Source: Akebia trifoliata (taxonomy: Eukaryota; Streptophyta; Magnoliopsida; Ranunculales; Lardizabalaceae). From it: a DNA stretch of 64,000 nt. The position numbers were made by a program, and so were the translations under genes. Positions within the stretch are counted from its first letter, which is position 1, and the number at the start of each line of letters is the position of its first letter. Below are positions 45,550 to 56,060 of this stretch, one piece after another. Location of the stretch: positions 1-64,000 of the forward strand of contig JADQWC010000082.1 of the NCBI GenBank assembly GCA_017979445.1, in the 5' to 3' direction. The notes under the pieces were generated by a model that saw only the letters and a program-made list of their open reading frames with translations, ran no database searches and was not told where the DNA came from.

Positions 45550-46425
45550 AGATTCTCCTTATAGAACAAAACACTAAAATTGATTTTATATTTTTTATAT
45601 ATTTATTGGTAGCGTAGGGAGTATCCCCATTTTAGGTGAGATTAGTCTATCTGGGGTGCATGCACCATCCTACCTGTCATATGTTACGAAATTTAAATAA
45701 TCATAATTTTATGGAAGGGCACATAGATATTTGAAGTTATGATTTAGAAAGAATCCTGGGGGAATGGACAGTGTTTGTAAATAATAACAATATAAAATAA
45801 ATTTTGATTTGTTCTACAGGAGAAGCTTCCTAATTTATTGCCTTGGAGAGAATCCTAATTGGCAACGAGGTGTGGGAGGAGGATTTTTACACTCCACGCC
45901 GGGTGCATACGAACTGGACTCATAATTTTATATTTGAATCTCAGAGAAAGGACTTTTATATTGATGTACACCCCAAACTTTTATTATGAAACATCCTTTA
46001 TTCTTTGGCTTTTTATAAGCACATAATTTCATTTCATCTCTATGTTTTTTTTTTTTTTTTATTCTTTGGCTTTTCTTGATGGATGGTCTTTGAACTTCTC
46101 GAGCCGATTTATAATACAGGCATTTGCCCTCAAAATAAAATTTAAAAAAATATAAGAATTTTATACTACTACACTAATAATAGTGGCACAAAAAACAGAA
46201 TGATTCATCACTATTGTTCTTACAAGAATTTTTAATTGCCTTACCTCAACCCACAAAATCCTGATTCCACCCTTGGAACTTTCTATTGAGCTATCAATAG
46301 AGGCGGTTGTGTTATAATTGAAAGTTGGTGTGGCAAAATAAGTGGGATTATGATGAAAATTAGGATAAAGAGATAAATCTCTAAAATGAAATTGGAGAGA
46401 CATTTATAATTTTTATTTTTTTATG
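45550..46425. other. No recognised gene
   Basis: AT-rich. The AAAACACTAAAATTGATTTT stretch at 45560-45590 repeats the sequence just left of the family A array at 44465-44485, so it may mark an old duplication around the array. An 80-codon frame at 46.2-46.4 kb is unrecognised. Confidence 0.35.
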
Positions 46426-46429
46426 AAAA

Positions 46430-46575
46430 AGAATCGTGAGAAACTAAAAAAAAAAAAAAACATTCTTTACTAACGTGACATGTGCACAAAATCATAGATT
46501 TTTTTTCCATAGATTTTTTCCTTAACCTACATAAGGAAAAAAAATCTATGATTCTGTACGCATTCCACATCAATT
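46430..46575. mobile_element. Family B hairpin MITE
   Basis: Core ATAGATTTTTTTTCC / GGAAAAAAAATCTAT and outer TTACTAACGTGACATGTGCA / TGTACGCATTCCACATCAAT. A diverged half copy follows at about 46595-46735 (ATCTTAGATCTGTTTCCTTG). Confidence 0.7.
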
Positions 46576-47169
46576 AAAAAAAATCTTTACTTGGTATTCG
46601 GCTGGCATGTTATGGATTTGAAATCTTAGATCTGTTTCCTTGAGATATATAAATTCATATTTTATGAAGATTTGCATTTGTGTATCCTGAGAAAACATAT
46701 ATATGAAAAATCATTATTCATTTATATTTGAATTTGTTTTTAGTCAAATTTATCATTATTCTATAATAAAATTAAAAAAATTAAAAATACAAGTCAAAAA
46801 GGTGCCTTTATTAGGTTGTACGCCTCTTTCCACATCTCGCTATCTAAAGGATCTTTAAAAAAAAAAATTGAGGTATTTGTCAAAAATGTATTAGACCGAG
46901 CACGGCTGGTCTACCAAAGTATATATGAAACCGAATCTCATCCAATTTTTCAGTAATGGTTCACATTTGTGTTAGGCACACCAGAAATCAGTTTGATGGA
47001 TGATTCCTAGCCATTTATTTGATTGACGCACGCACAACATTAATTAGGATTATCCATATCTTAAAATGTTCTCCAAACCTGAACCAATAACATTCGGATC
47101 ATGTCCAAATCAAATCTGATCCAATCCAATTCAAAAATATTTTCCCTCTAGTTGGATCCCAAAATCTTA

Positions 47170-47660
47170 AGGTTTGTGTACACATCAAAGATCAATGTGA
47201 AGACAAAAAAATAAATATATAATTAATAAAAATCATAAAGTATTAAAATAAAGAAGACGTCTCTAATCTCTATGACGTGAGAGGGAAGAAGGAAAAAGAG
47301 GGAGAGAAGACTTGACTTTCCTAAATAATTCATCTAATAAACGCGAGATACAATTAATTTAATTTTTAGCCAACAACAAACCAACAACCAGTTTCATCAC
47401 TTGAATAGAAAAAAATGGGGATTTATAGTATTACTTCCTTCCAAAATTTTAAATACGTAAAATCTCCTTAGATTTTCATTATTTCAATCTAACCCCTTTG
47501 AATTTTTATTTTTGAACTTTTTAGTTTCTACTTAATGTTAGGGGAATTATCCAATGGGTAGGGAAATAGTTGAAAATTCTGAAAATAGTAGACTTCATTT
47601 TAATTCTGAAAATGATAACTTATAATTTTTGAAATTAAAATATTTTATGTAGAGTAATGA
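47170..47660 (+). promoter_or_regulatory. LecRK upstream region (duplicated at 43.1-43.7 kb)
   Basis: This 5' flank of the first lectin receptor kinase is repeated in the same orientation about 4 kb upstream. The copy here has an extra segment (about 47320-47440) that the other lacks, and lacks the SINE. No firm TATA box was identified. Confidence 0.6.
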
Positions 47661-47845
47661 TTTTGTAACTCAACATATCAAGTGACTCAAAAACTCAATT
47701 GATGTGTATCTTGCAAGAACAATAGATTTTTCCCTTGGGATACACTATTGCACATCCTTATAAAACATGCACAATTGTGTATCCCGAGGGAAAAATTATA
47801 CAATTCTTGCACTTATCACGTTAATGAGTTTTTAAGTTATCCTGT
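47650..47845. mobile_element. Family B hairpin MITE near the LecRK promoter
   Basis: Core AATAGATTTTTCCCTTGGGA / CCCGAGGGAAAAATTATACA, inner CTATTGCACATCC / TGCACAATTGTG and outer AAAAACTCAATTGATGTG / ACGTTAATGAGTTTTTAAG. It lies about 340 bp before the kinase start codon. Confidence 0.75.
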
Positions 47846-48188
47846 CAGATTGAATTACAAAATAAGCACCTTTTTACGTTGGTAGAGATGTTCATCATAG
47901 GATCAACACAGTACTTTATTTTATAATTTTTGAAAAAAATATGCCCCCCAAGGGGCATATCCCCCATTTTAAGCCAAAATTATCCAAACAACCAATATAA
48001 TTAAAAATGTGAAAAGGGGTGGACAAAAAAATTAAAAGATTAGTATGTTTTTACTAATTCAAGGTATTTTATAGGGGCGATACCAAAACACCTTGAAAAT
48101 ATTTTCAAACTACATGAACTTTCATAAATGAAGTCCTTCCTTAACCTCTTCAACCTCAAATGTTCCATAGCCATCTTAGTACAAAGCA

Positions 48189-50327
48189 ATGGCTCTGCAA
48201 AACTCAAAAACCTCTCCAATTCTATCTCCAAAAACCCTTTTCTCCTTGTTCGAATTGTTGTTGTTGATGTTCTTCTTATTTCTTATACCATCTTCAAATG
48301 CAACTACCTTCAACTACCCAGACTTTCAATCATACCCAACAAAGATAAATTTTCAAAGAAATGCCTCCCACGTACCTGGATTCATTAAACTTACAGTAAA
48401 CCAACGTGATGAGCTCGTTAGCAACAGTGTCGGTCGAGCTGTTTACGCTGAACCCGTGCGCCTTTGGGACTCTACCACTCAAGAATTAGCCAGCTTTGAC
48501 ACACGTTTCACTTTCGAAATCAAAATGCTGTATCCACCAGATGGTGCTGATGGACTAGCCTTCTTCCTTGCTCCCAACAACTCCAACATCCCACCTAATT
48601 CAATCGGTAATCTCCTCGGCTTATTTGCTTCCAATTTGAAGTTCAATTCATCACAAAACCCAATTGTTGCTGTTGAATTCGACACCTTTCCGAATGAGTG
48701 GGATCCTAGATATGATCATGTGGGTATTGATGTTAACTCGATTGTTTCGGTGGCGACGTGGAATACTACGAATAAGAATGCTTTAAAGAATGGTTCTATT
48801 GGTCATGCTTGGGTTAGTTATAATTCAAGAAGCCAAAACTTGAGTGTGTACTTGAGTTATGCTCAAAATCCTGTTTTTAGTAGTCCTATAGTTTCTCATA
48901 TTGTGAATTTGAGTAATGTTCTACCTGAATGTGTTGATGTCGGTTTCTCAGCGGCTACAGGGTCGTCTTTCGAGTTACATAAAGTTTATTCGTGGGGCTT
49001 TAATTCGACAGAACTTAATACTAGCGGAGGTGGAGATGGAGTTATAGGTGGAGGTGGAGGTGGAGGAGGAGGAAAGAATAATATTGGGATGGTGATTGGT
49101 TCAGTTGTTGGTGGATCGGTTTTAGTTGGTGGGTTGGGTCTGATATTGTTTGTTTGGTGGAAGAAGAGATCTAAAGCGAAAGAAGAAGATGATGATATAA
49201 TGAGCGACATGTCCACCGACGATGATTTTGAGAAGGGAACGGGGCCTAAGAGGTTCACTTATAGCGAATTGGCTAGCGTGACAAATAACTTTTCAGAGGA
49301 AAGGAAGCTTGGAGAGGGAGGGTTTGGAGGGGTTTACAGAGGTCTCTTGACTGATTCAAAATTGGATGTAGCTGTTAAGAGGGTCTCCCAAGGATCTAGG
49401 CAAGGAAAAAAGGAATTCGTCTCAGAAGTGAAGATCATCAGTAGATTGAGACACAGAAATTTGGTACAACTCATCGGTTGGTGCCATCAACGAGCCGAAT
49501 TACTTCTTGTTTATGAGTTAATGCCTAATGGTAGTCTTGATGCTCATCTCTTCCAAGGGAAAATCACGTTAACATGGGCACTCAGATACAAGATAGCCCT
49601 TGGCTTGGCCTCGGCGTTGCTCTTGCATGAAGAATGGGAACAATGCGTGGTGCATAGGGATATTAAATCAAGCAATTTGATGTTGGATTCAAGTTTTAAT
49701 GCTAAACTCGGAGATTTTGGACTAGCAAGGTTTGTCGATCATGAATTGGGAATGAAAACAACCATGTTGGCTGGGACCATGGGCTACTTGGCCCCCGAGT
49801 GTGCTATGACCGGAAAAGCTGGTAAAGAATCGGATGTTTATAGCTACGGAGTTGTTGCATTGGAAATAGCGTGTGGCAGAAGAGCTGTTGAACCTAAGGA
49901 GGAAGAACATAAGGTAGGATTGGTAGCTTGGGTATGGGAACTCTATGGAAGTGGAAGACTTCTTGAAGCGGTAGATGCGAGACTAAGTATGGATTTCGAT
50001 GAGCAACAAATAGTGCAATTGATGATCGTTGGGTTGTGGTGTGCTAATATGGATCTTAATTTAAGGCCTTCTATAAGGCAAGCGATTAGTGTTCTTAAAT
50101 TTGAAGCTCCATTGCCCGATCTTCCCTATAAGATGACGATTCCCACACATTTCAGGTCTTCAATGAATGTGTGTGGATTCTCTCAAGCATCATCCAGCAC
50201 AGGTACTGACTCTCATACATATCAAAGTCAATATTCGCATAGCAGTTGCACCACCAACTCATCACAAGTAAGTATTTCCCCTCATTTTTCTGATTCTTCA
50301 GCTCTTCTGCACTCGGTGCCTAGATGA
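48189..50327 (+). CDS. L-type lectin receptor-like kinase (class IX type), copy 1
   Basis: Intronless 712-codon gene for a plasma-membrane receptor kinase. Order: signal peptide (about 1-39), legume-lectin domain (about 40-272, with VEFDTFPNEWDPRYDHVGID near 162-181), a glycine-rich juxtamembrane stretch with a run of nine Gly (287-295), one transmembrane helix (about 300-323), and a Ser/Thr kinase (about 355-635). Kinase residues seen: GEGGFGGVY 375-383, Lys397, HRD 489-491, Asn496, DFG 509-511, APE 536-538. It is an RD kinase with all key residues. One residue is missing in the helix before HRD: LASALLLHEEWE here against LASGLLYLHEEWE in copy 2. The C-terminal tail is Ser/Thr-rich. Members act in defence and sometimes pollen; the ligand cannot be read. 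Tail to tail with copy 2. Confidence 0.95.
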   Translation: MALQNSKTSPILSPKTLFSLFELLLLMFFLFLIPSSNATTFNYPDFQSYPTKINFQRNASHVPGFIKLTVNQRDELVSNSVGRAVYAEPVRLWDSTTQELASFDTRFTFEIKMLYPPDGADGLAFFLAPNNSNIPPNSIGNLLGLFASNLKFNSSQNPIVAVEFDTFPNEWDPRYDHVGIDVNSIVSVATWNTTNKNALKNGSIGHAWVSYNSRSQNLSVYLSYAQNPVFSSPIVSHIVNLSNVLPECVDVGFSAATGSSFELHKVYSWGFNSTELNTSGGGDGVIGGGGGGGGGKNNIGMVIGSVVGGSVLVGGLGLILFVWWKKRSKAKEEDDDIMSDMSTDDDFEKGTGPKRFTYSELASVTNNFSEERKLGEGGFGGVYRGLLTDSKLDVAVKRVSQGSRQGKKEFVSEVKIISRLRHRNLVQLIGWCHQRAELLLVYELMPNGSLDAHLFQGKITLTWALRYKIALGLASALLLHEEWEQCVVHRDIKSSNLMLDSSFNAKLGDFGLARFVDHELGMKTTMLAGTMGYLAPECAMTGKAGKESDVYSYGVVALEIACGRRAVEPKEEEHKVGLVAWVWELYGSGRLLEAVDARLSMDFDEQQIVQLMIVGLWCANMDLNLRPSIRQAISVLKFEAPLPDLPYKMTIPTHFRSSMNVCGFSQASSSTGTDSHTYQSQYSHSSCTTNSSQVSISPHFSDSSALLHSVPR

Positions 50328-51407
50328 TGATTTGTACAATGTTTAGGGTAAGTTGTTTGATTGAAATCTTGATGTAATAAAACTTCCTTTTAATGAAAGA
50401 TTTATCCTACTAATTATATTAATCATTATTTATGAAAAGCCCCAAGAAGCGGTTTTATGCTGAGATCAGGAGTGTCATCAAAAATTTGAAATTAAACTAT
50501 TTTTTACCAAAAAAGCAGGAGCCAGAGGTGGAGTAGGAGTTGCATGTTGGATATAGAAGAGTCACCCATGTATCTTCGATCATTTTTTTCCCTTTATTTC
50601 AAGTTTTGTTCATCATTCCTGGTATATTCATTTTTTTTAAAGACATATTTGATAAATTTGGGGGTCCAGCTCAAAATCAATTGGCGATGAGTGGAGAGGC
50701 TAAGGAGTTTATAAGGAGAGAGACAAGGCTGTGTCTGACGTGGGACTAAACTCAACAATATTCATAGAAAGATAGATTTATCCATCTATCCTATCTGATT
50801 TAGATTTGGATGCAAGTTTTCTTCTTAATTAACATAGTACTTTGAGAAATCTAGTTAGTGTAAAATATGTCAATTTTGAATGCATAGGTTCTAGAGAATC
50901 AGCTTTGTACTTGGCCGGGTATTCCATTGATTAATATCCACAAAGATTGGTTTTTTTCACATGGCAGGGCAGAGCTTAGGGGGAGACCAGAGAGAGCTGT
51001 TAATAATCATCACCCACTCTCATGATGGTGGTTGGAATCCTCTCTTGCATTGGAGATTGGGGGGGGGGGGGGGGGGGGGCAACCCCACATTTTGATAAGC
51101 TTAGGATTTCAATAGAATTTGTTTTAAGAGTTGGAGTTGAACTAGATTGTTGATTTAATTTGACAAGGTAAGCGACACGTTCTACTAGGTTAAAGGCTCC
51201 TCGAAACTTTGGGCTCATGCCATTACACATTTTGTTACTTGTTTCATTATTTTCTTATTATAATACTATAGCTAAGAGAGTTGTGTTGGAGTCACCTCAA
51301 GAGAAAACACAAAAATGACCAAAATATTGCCAATGGATGAATGTACACAAACATACATAAATGGAATACAAACATGCATACATACATGTTTTCCATACCA
51401 TACAAAT
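50328..51407. other. Spacer between two convergent LecRK genes, with a poly-G element
   Basis: Holds both 3' flanks. GGCAGGGCAGAGCTTAGGGG at about 50963 resembles the GGCGGAGCC-type terminus at 22135, and an uninterrupted run of about 20 G lies at 51060-51079. A 69-codon frame at 50540 is unrecognised. Confidence 0.4.
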
Positions 51408-53366
51408 TTAACGACCCACTTCAAGGCTAGAAGTTATCCTTGAAGCTTCGCTAGAACTAGCCATTGGAACAGGGATGTGAAAAGAAGGAACAGGCATCTT
51501 TGGTGGAAGGTTTGGCGTCTTTGCCTCAAATTGAAGAACATGAATTGCCTGCCTTATAGAAGGCCTCAAACTGTGATCAGGGTACGCGCACCACAATCCT
51601 ACAATCATCAAACACTCCACTTGTTTCACATCAAACTCCTTAAACAATCGTTCATCGATTGCAGTTAGAAGGCTTCCCTTCCCATAGAGGTCCCACACCC
51701 ACTCCACCAACCCCATTTGAGATTCCTCTTCCATGGGATTGACTGATTTTCTCCCACAAGCTATTTCCAAGGCCACCACTCCGAAGCTAAATACATCGGA
51801 TTCTTTACTAGCCTTGCCCGTGCTAATGTACTCTGGTGCTAAGTAGCCTAAAGTCCCGGCCAAGCCAGTAGTCTGAGGGCCTAGTTCATGGTCCATGAGC
51901 CGAGCTAGTCCAAAGTCACCAAGCTTCACATTGAAACTTGAATCCAACATTACATTGCTCGATTTGATATCACGGTGTACTACACATTGCTCCCATTCTT
52001 CGTGAAGGTAGAGCAATCCAGAGGCCAAACCAACTGCTATCTTGTATCTTATAGCCCAAGTGAGAGGACTCCTCTTTCCAAAGAGATGAGAATTGAGGCT
52101 CCCATTTGGCATGAGCTCATAGACGAGTAGGAATTCACCTTTTTCATGGCACCAACCGATGAGTTGCACAAGATTTCGGTGCCTCAACCGACTGATGACC
52201 TTCACCTCAGTTACATATTCTTTTCTCCCCTGTTTGGAACCCCTGGAGATTTTCTTTACGGCCACAGCTAAATCTAAATCACTCAAGTACCCACGATAAA
52301 CACCTCCAAATCCTCCTTCCCCCAACTTCCTTTCATCTGAGAAATTGTTGGTTGCTAAGGCTAATTCTTTAAAAGAAAACCTCTTAGGCCCAGCTCCCCT
52401 TTCGAAATCACCATTTATCGATGTGAGGTTGGCCCTCTCTTTTTCTTTCCTTGCTTTGCTTCTCCTCGACAGAATTATCCATGCTATACCAACACCACCT
52501 ATCAAACCAGCTACTGAAACAACCAATCCCACCACCAATCTAATCCTTCTCTCATTATTTCCTTCTGTCTCCTTTATGACCAAATTCGAATTAAATTCCC
52601 ATGATCGAAGAATATGTCGCTCAACAAACTGACCCGTAGCTGCTGAGAACCCAATTGTAACCCACTCTGGTAGAACTTGCATCAAATCAATAGTGTAAGT
52701 AAGAAGAGAATCTCTATTAAAAATAGGATTTAATTCGTAAGTCCAAAACACACTCAGGTTCTTCGTAGTAGCATTGTAAGTAATCCAAACATTAGCGGTA
52801 TCACCACTGTGTAAACTAGTATTCCATTTGACGTACTTAGCTGAAGCAATCGAGTTGTTGTTGATCCCCACATGTTCGTAAGGAGGATCCCATTCAGGGT
52901 TTGGAAAAGAATCAAACTCGACAGAAACAATCTGATTTTGGGCTGTAGCATCACTAGTTGTGGTGTTAAACAAGCCTAGAAATCCACCAACAGAGTTTGG
53001 AGGGATCTGAAAGCCAACACGAGCTAGAAAGAATGCTAACCCATGACCATATGAGGGAGCACCCCGGGTGTCGATAATGAATGAGAAATGTGTAGTGAAA
53101 TCTGATTGCTTTCCACTGGAAGCGTCCCAAAGGTGCACCCTTTCAGAATGGGTAGCTCGAGCAACACGGCTTAAGTAATTGACTTTATTGAATTCTATAG
53201 CTCCTACAGAAGGCACAGCATCACCCTCGTAGAGAATGTCGGCGGTATTGGGATCAAACCGAGATATTTTGAAGAAAAGTGAGAGAGTAGAGGGAACAAG
53301 AAAGAAGGAAAGAAATAGGAAGAGAAGGACATGGGTGTTTTTAGATGGAAATTTGTAGAATGACAT
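51408..53366 (-). CDS. L-type lectin receptor-like kinase (class IX type), copy 2
   Basis: Intronless gene, 652 codons from the chosen start. I use the Met of MSFYKFPSKNTH because it puts a signal peptide (about 1-29) at the N-terminus; the open frame extends 44 codons further upstream to 53498 without adding a domain. Order: legume-lectin domain (about 30-258, with VSVEFDSFPNPEWDPPYEHV), transmembrane helix (about 277-299) and kinase (about 330-610). Kinase residues: GEGGFGGVY 349-357, Lys371, HRD 464-466, DFG 484-486, APE 511-513. All are present, so it is probably an active RD kinase. It differs widely from copy 1 in the lectin domain but is close in the kinase domain. A truncated paralogue of its 5' end lies at 56.7-57.1 kb. 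Confidence 0.94.
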   Translation of the reverse strand: MSFYKFPSKNTHVLLFLFLSFFLVPSTLSLFFKISRFDPNTADILYEGDAVPSVGAIEFNKVNYLSRVARATHSERVHLWDASSGKQSDFTTHFSFIIDTRGAPSYGHGLAFFLARVGFQIPPNSVGGFLGLFNTTTSDATAQNQIVSVEFDSFPNPEWDPPYEHVGINNNSIASAKYVKWNTSLHSGDTANVWITYNATTKNLSVFWTYELNPIFNRDSLLTYTIDLMQVLPEWVTIGFSAATGQFVERHILRSWEFNSNLVIKETEGNNERRIRLVVGLVVSVAGLIGGVGIAWIILSRRSKARKEKERANLTSINGDFERGAGPKRFSFKELALATNNFSDERKLGEGGFGGVYRGYLSDLDLAVAVKKISRGSKQGRKEYVTEVKVISRLRHRNLVQLIGWCHEKGEFLLVYELMPNGSLNSHLFGKRSPLTWAIRYKIAVGLASGLLYLHEEWEQCVVHRDIKSSNVMLDSSFNVKLGDFGLARLMDHELGPQTTGLAGTLGYLAPEYISTGKASKESDVFSFGVVALEIACGRKSVNPMEEESQMGLVEWVWDLYGKGSLLTAIDERLFKEFDVKQVECLMIVGLWCAYPDHSLRPSIRQAIHVLQFEAKTPNLPPKMPVPSFHIPVPMASSSEASRITSSLEVGR

Positions 53367-53499
53367 GATCATGATGACTTTTCTTGAGGTAGAGAAAGAG
53401 GAGGGATGAATGAGATCAAGAAATGAAGAGTGTTCATACTGCAACTCGACATTTATCATAAATTGCTCCTCTCTTTTTTTCCATGTCTTGATGCTCAAG

Positions 53500-54215
53500 T
53501 ATCAACTACTACTATTATTTTATAATTAGATGGCTGTTTGGACTTTGGAAGATAACAATGTCACCACCTCAAATTATAAAGAAAGACCTAATATAAGATT
53601 AGGAAGAAACACTTCAACATAATGTTCATACTTGAACAATAATGTTCATGGGAACATAATAAATTGATTTTTACCATGCCAAGCTTCTTCCATTGACCTG
53701 GCACGTGTACTAAATTTGATGTAGTACCTTAAAAATCAATCTGAACCATTGATCTGGTGAGATATGTTTTTCTAGAGTAAGTCAATGAGAAGAAATCTTA
53801 GTGTCTGGCACGTTAAAATATATTAAAATTTGTTTCTTATGTTTTGGAAGATATATAGTTAGTTAGAATCACTCAAATCTTTTTATTTTTGGGTTTCAAT
53901 CACAATTCACCATTACTATGACTTATTAAGAGATAAAATAACACAGACAGGATTCACGCAGCCAAGTTCAGCTTCATAAGGTTCACTGATTTGAATCTTT
54001 TTTTCCATGAGTCTGCCATAACTCTGAAACAGGTTCTCATATTGTGTAATATTGAATAGGTATCAACAGAAATTTCATAGTGAGTCAAGTGATCTTTCAA
54101 AAGAGGAGTAGCTGAGAAATCAGATCCACAAGATAACAATTGTATAACTTTAAACTCGAGGGATTAACATAAGAGACTAATGACAATCTAACACTCTTTT
54201 TTCAGACGCCCCATG
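53500..54215. other. LecRK copy 2 upstream region, no other gene
   Basis: AT-rich 5' flank of kinase copy 2. No firm TATA box, coding frame or inverted repeat was recognised. Confidence 0.35.
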
Positions 54216-54219
54216 TGCT

Positions 54220-54510
54220 CCCTGACCTGCTCGTTACAGAATCATAGATCTTTTTCTTGTGGAGTCGTGATAATCTGACTCCCCCCACATGGCATACTCA
54301 AAATACTCTCCTAACATGGCATGTGCTAGAACCATAGATTTTTGCCTTGGGATACACATCTGCACATCCCCATAAATATTTGTAGTTGTGTATCCTGAGG
54401 CAAAAAAGATCTATGGTTCTAGCACATGCCACATCAGGAGAGTATTTTGAGTGTGCAGCGTGGGGGAATCAGAAAATCATTACTCTTCTCTTGTGTACCC
54501 CCGATGCAAA
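54220..54510. mobile_element. Nested family B hairpin MITEs
   Basis: An inner complete element (about 54262-54487) starts GAGTCGTGATAATCTGACTC and ends TCAGAAAATCATTACTCTTC. It contains ACATGGCATACTCAAAATAC facing GTATTTTGAGTGTGC and a perfect core GAACCATAGAT / ATCTATGGTTC. It appears to split another family B core: GAATCATAGATCTTTTTCTT lies on its left and TCTTGTGTACCCCCG on its right. Confidence 0.7.
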
Positions 54511-54552
54511 GGATCTGAAAAAAGAGCGACAGATTATCATGACTCAACATAA

Positions 54553-54690
54553 AATAAAGGGTCGTGATAAACCGATGCAGTTGACGTGGCATGTGCAAAA
54601 ATCATAGATCTTTTTCTTCGGGATACACAAGGAAAAAAGATCTATGGTTCTGTGCACACATGCCACGTCAACCGCATCAGTTTAATGTTA
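54553..54690. mobile_element. Family B hairpin MITE
   Basis: Outer CCGATGCAGTTGACGTGGCA faces TGCCACGTCAACCGCATCAG; core CATAGATCTTTTTCTT faces GGAAAAAAGATCTATGG. A GGGTCGTGATAAAC start links it to the GAGTCGTGATAA arms of the neighbouring copy. Confidence 0.8.
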
Positions 54691-54944
54691 GTCTAAAATA
54701 AAAAGTCAACAGCCTTGGATAGAGAATTGGGTGACGCATCATGTTCAATGCATTTAAAGAGTTTTCTTCGAATGTAGATTATTTAGATAGAATGAGGCAC
54801 AATAATTTAGTAGCATTTGCTTTTCAAGGGTCAACTCTACCATCTGCTTTCCAATTATTAATATATAATACCTCTTATACCTTTCAAAACAAAATAAAAA
54901 AGAGCTTTCTTCACGAGGACGGCCGCCCTAGGAAGGATTCAAAC

Positions 54945-55431
54945 GATAGATTTGTTGATGCGGCGTGATTGGTGTGGGGCGAGTTGCTGTGTGTTATGTA
55001 TAGAAAATGGAGAATCATCGGACCATCTTCTAATCCATTGCAAATTTTCCCATGACATGTGGGCTCATTTTTTTAAGTTATTTGGGGTTTCAACATGCTT
55101 ACCGAGATCAGTTAAGGATATCTTCATTAGTTGATCGTTAATTGGACACGCGTTTGGTGGTACAAAGAGGACGTTGTGGAACTTTATGCCTTCCGCAATT
55201 TGTTGGGGGGTGTGGATTGAAAGGAATTGGCGCATTTTCGATATCTTTTGTTGGTCCAAAGTTTTTAAGGAGCTTAGGGGTTTGTTTTTAAAAGAATTTG
55301 TGTTTAGGTGGGATGGGATTTGTTGTTCTGTTCGTGAGTAGTTTTGTCTTGTAAGGTTCTCTCATATTGGTCATTTCGACCGATTTGGTTTTGATTCATG
55401 AATACAATGCTGTTTATCAAAAAAAAAAAAA
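54945..55431 (+). mobile_element. LINE 3' fragment (RT zinc-binding domain and poly-A tail)
   Basis: Reads CVLCIENGESSDHLLIHCKF, MWAHFFKLFGVSTCLPRSVK, a stop, then LWNFMPSAICWGVWIERNWR. This is the zf-RVT domain found C-terminal to reverse transcriptase in plant L1-type LINEs (C-x2-C, H-x4-C). It ends with TTTATC and an A run at 55419-55432, the expected 5'-truncated LINE 3' end. Confidence 0.85.
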
Positions 55432-55559
55432 AAGAGCCGTTCTAATCCAACACTGCACCGATCACGGGTGGATTTACAGTGGGGGCACAAGAATTTTCAA
55501 AATTAAAGGATTTATGAGCTATTGTGATAGATAGCAGCGGCGGATTTATGAGCTATTAC

Positions 55560-55925
55560 CAGGGACAGTATTGTTAAGTGATGCTTGTCTTTGGATCAAA
55601 CAAACTTTCACCTTTGAGTCCCTGATACATCCAATACAGCCTCGTCCAGCCAAAGCTGAAGAAATAAATCACATTATCTAATGGAAAAAAAAAATGGTCC
55701 GAAACTCATAAGGTTTTCCTTCTTGAGGGGAGAGCCCTTTGTTTATTGTTTCTATTTTACATGACCTCGATGAATTTAATACGTACGATCTAACTTATGG
55801 CTTCAAATAGTCTCACGTAGAATACGTCTCACTTAACCACATAATTCAAGGTTTGCTAGTGCAGTTGATTGCTATCAGTTTTTTCTGGAAGAAGATTGGT
55901 CCACCTCTAATGTATATTTCTTTCC
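55560..55925 (-). pseudogene. 3'-end duplicate of the TRAF-type zinc-finger gene
   Basis: Similar over about 360 bases to 57936-58316, the 3' UTR and last codons of the TRAF-type gene. Shared: CACCTTTGAGTCC, TCCAATACAGCC, GAAGAAATAAA, TTTTACATGACCTC and CTTATGGCTTCA. The coding end reads PIFFQKK here and SIFFQKKADSN in the gene; one base is lost after the A run, so the frame changes. Everything 5' is absent. Confidence 0.8.
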
Positions 55926-55954
55926 AGTCATTTATGATTTTATCTCTAATACAA

Positions 55955-56060
55955 ACGGGCGGAGCCAGGATTTTGCCCATGTGGGAGCAACCAAGAGTAG
56001 AAATTTTTTTGTGAGGACAACTACGAGTGAAAAATAATATTTGTGGGGGCAATAGTGACA
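55955..56060 (+). repeat. GGCGGAGCCAGGATT-type terminus
   Basis: ACGGGCGGAGCCAGGATTTT is a near-exact copy of a common plant transposon terminus, followed by CATGTGGGAGCAACC and GTGGGGGCAA. The remaining element is not defined. Confidence 0.4.

Noticed and set aside
48479..49910. Minus-strand open frames inside kinase copy 1
   Set aside because: Antisense shadows of a strongly supported coding sequence; the proline run is the complement of the glycine codons.
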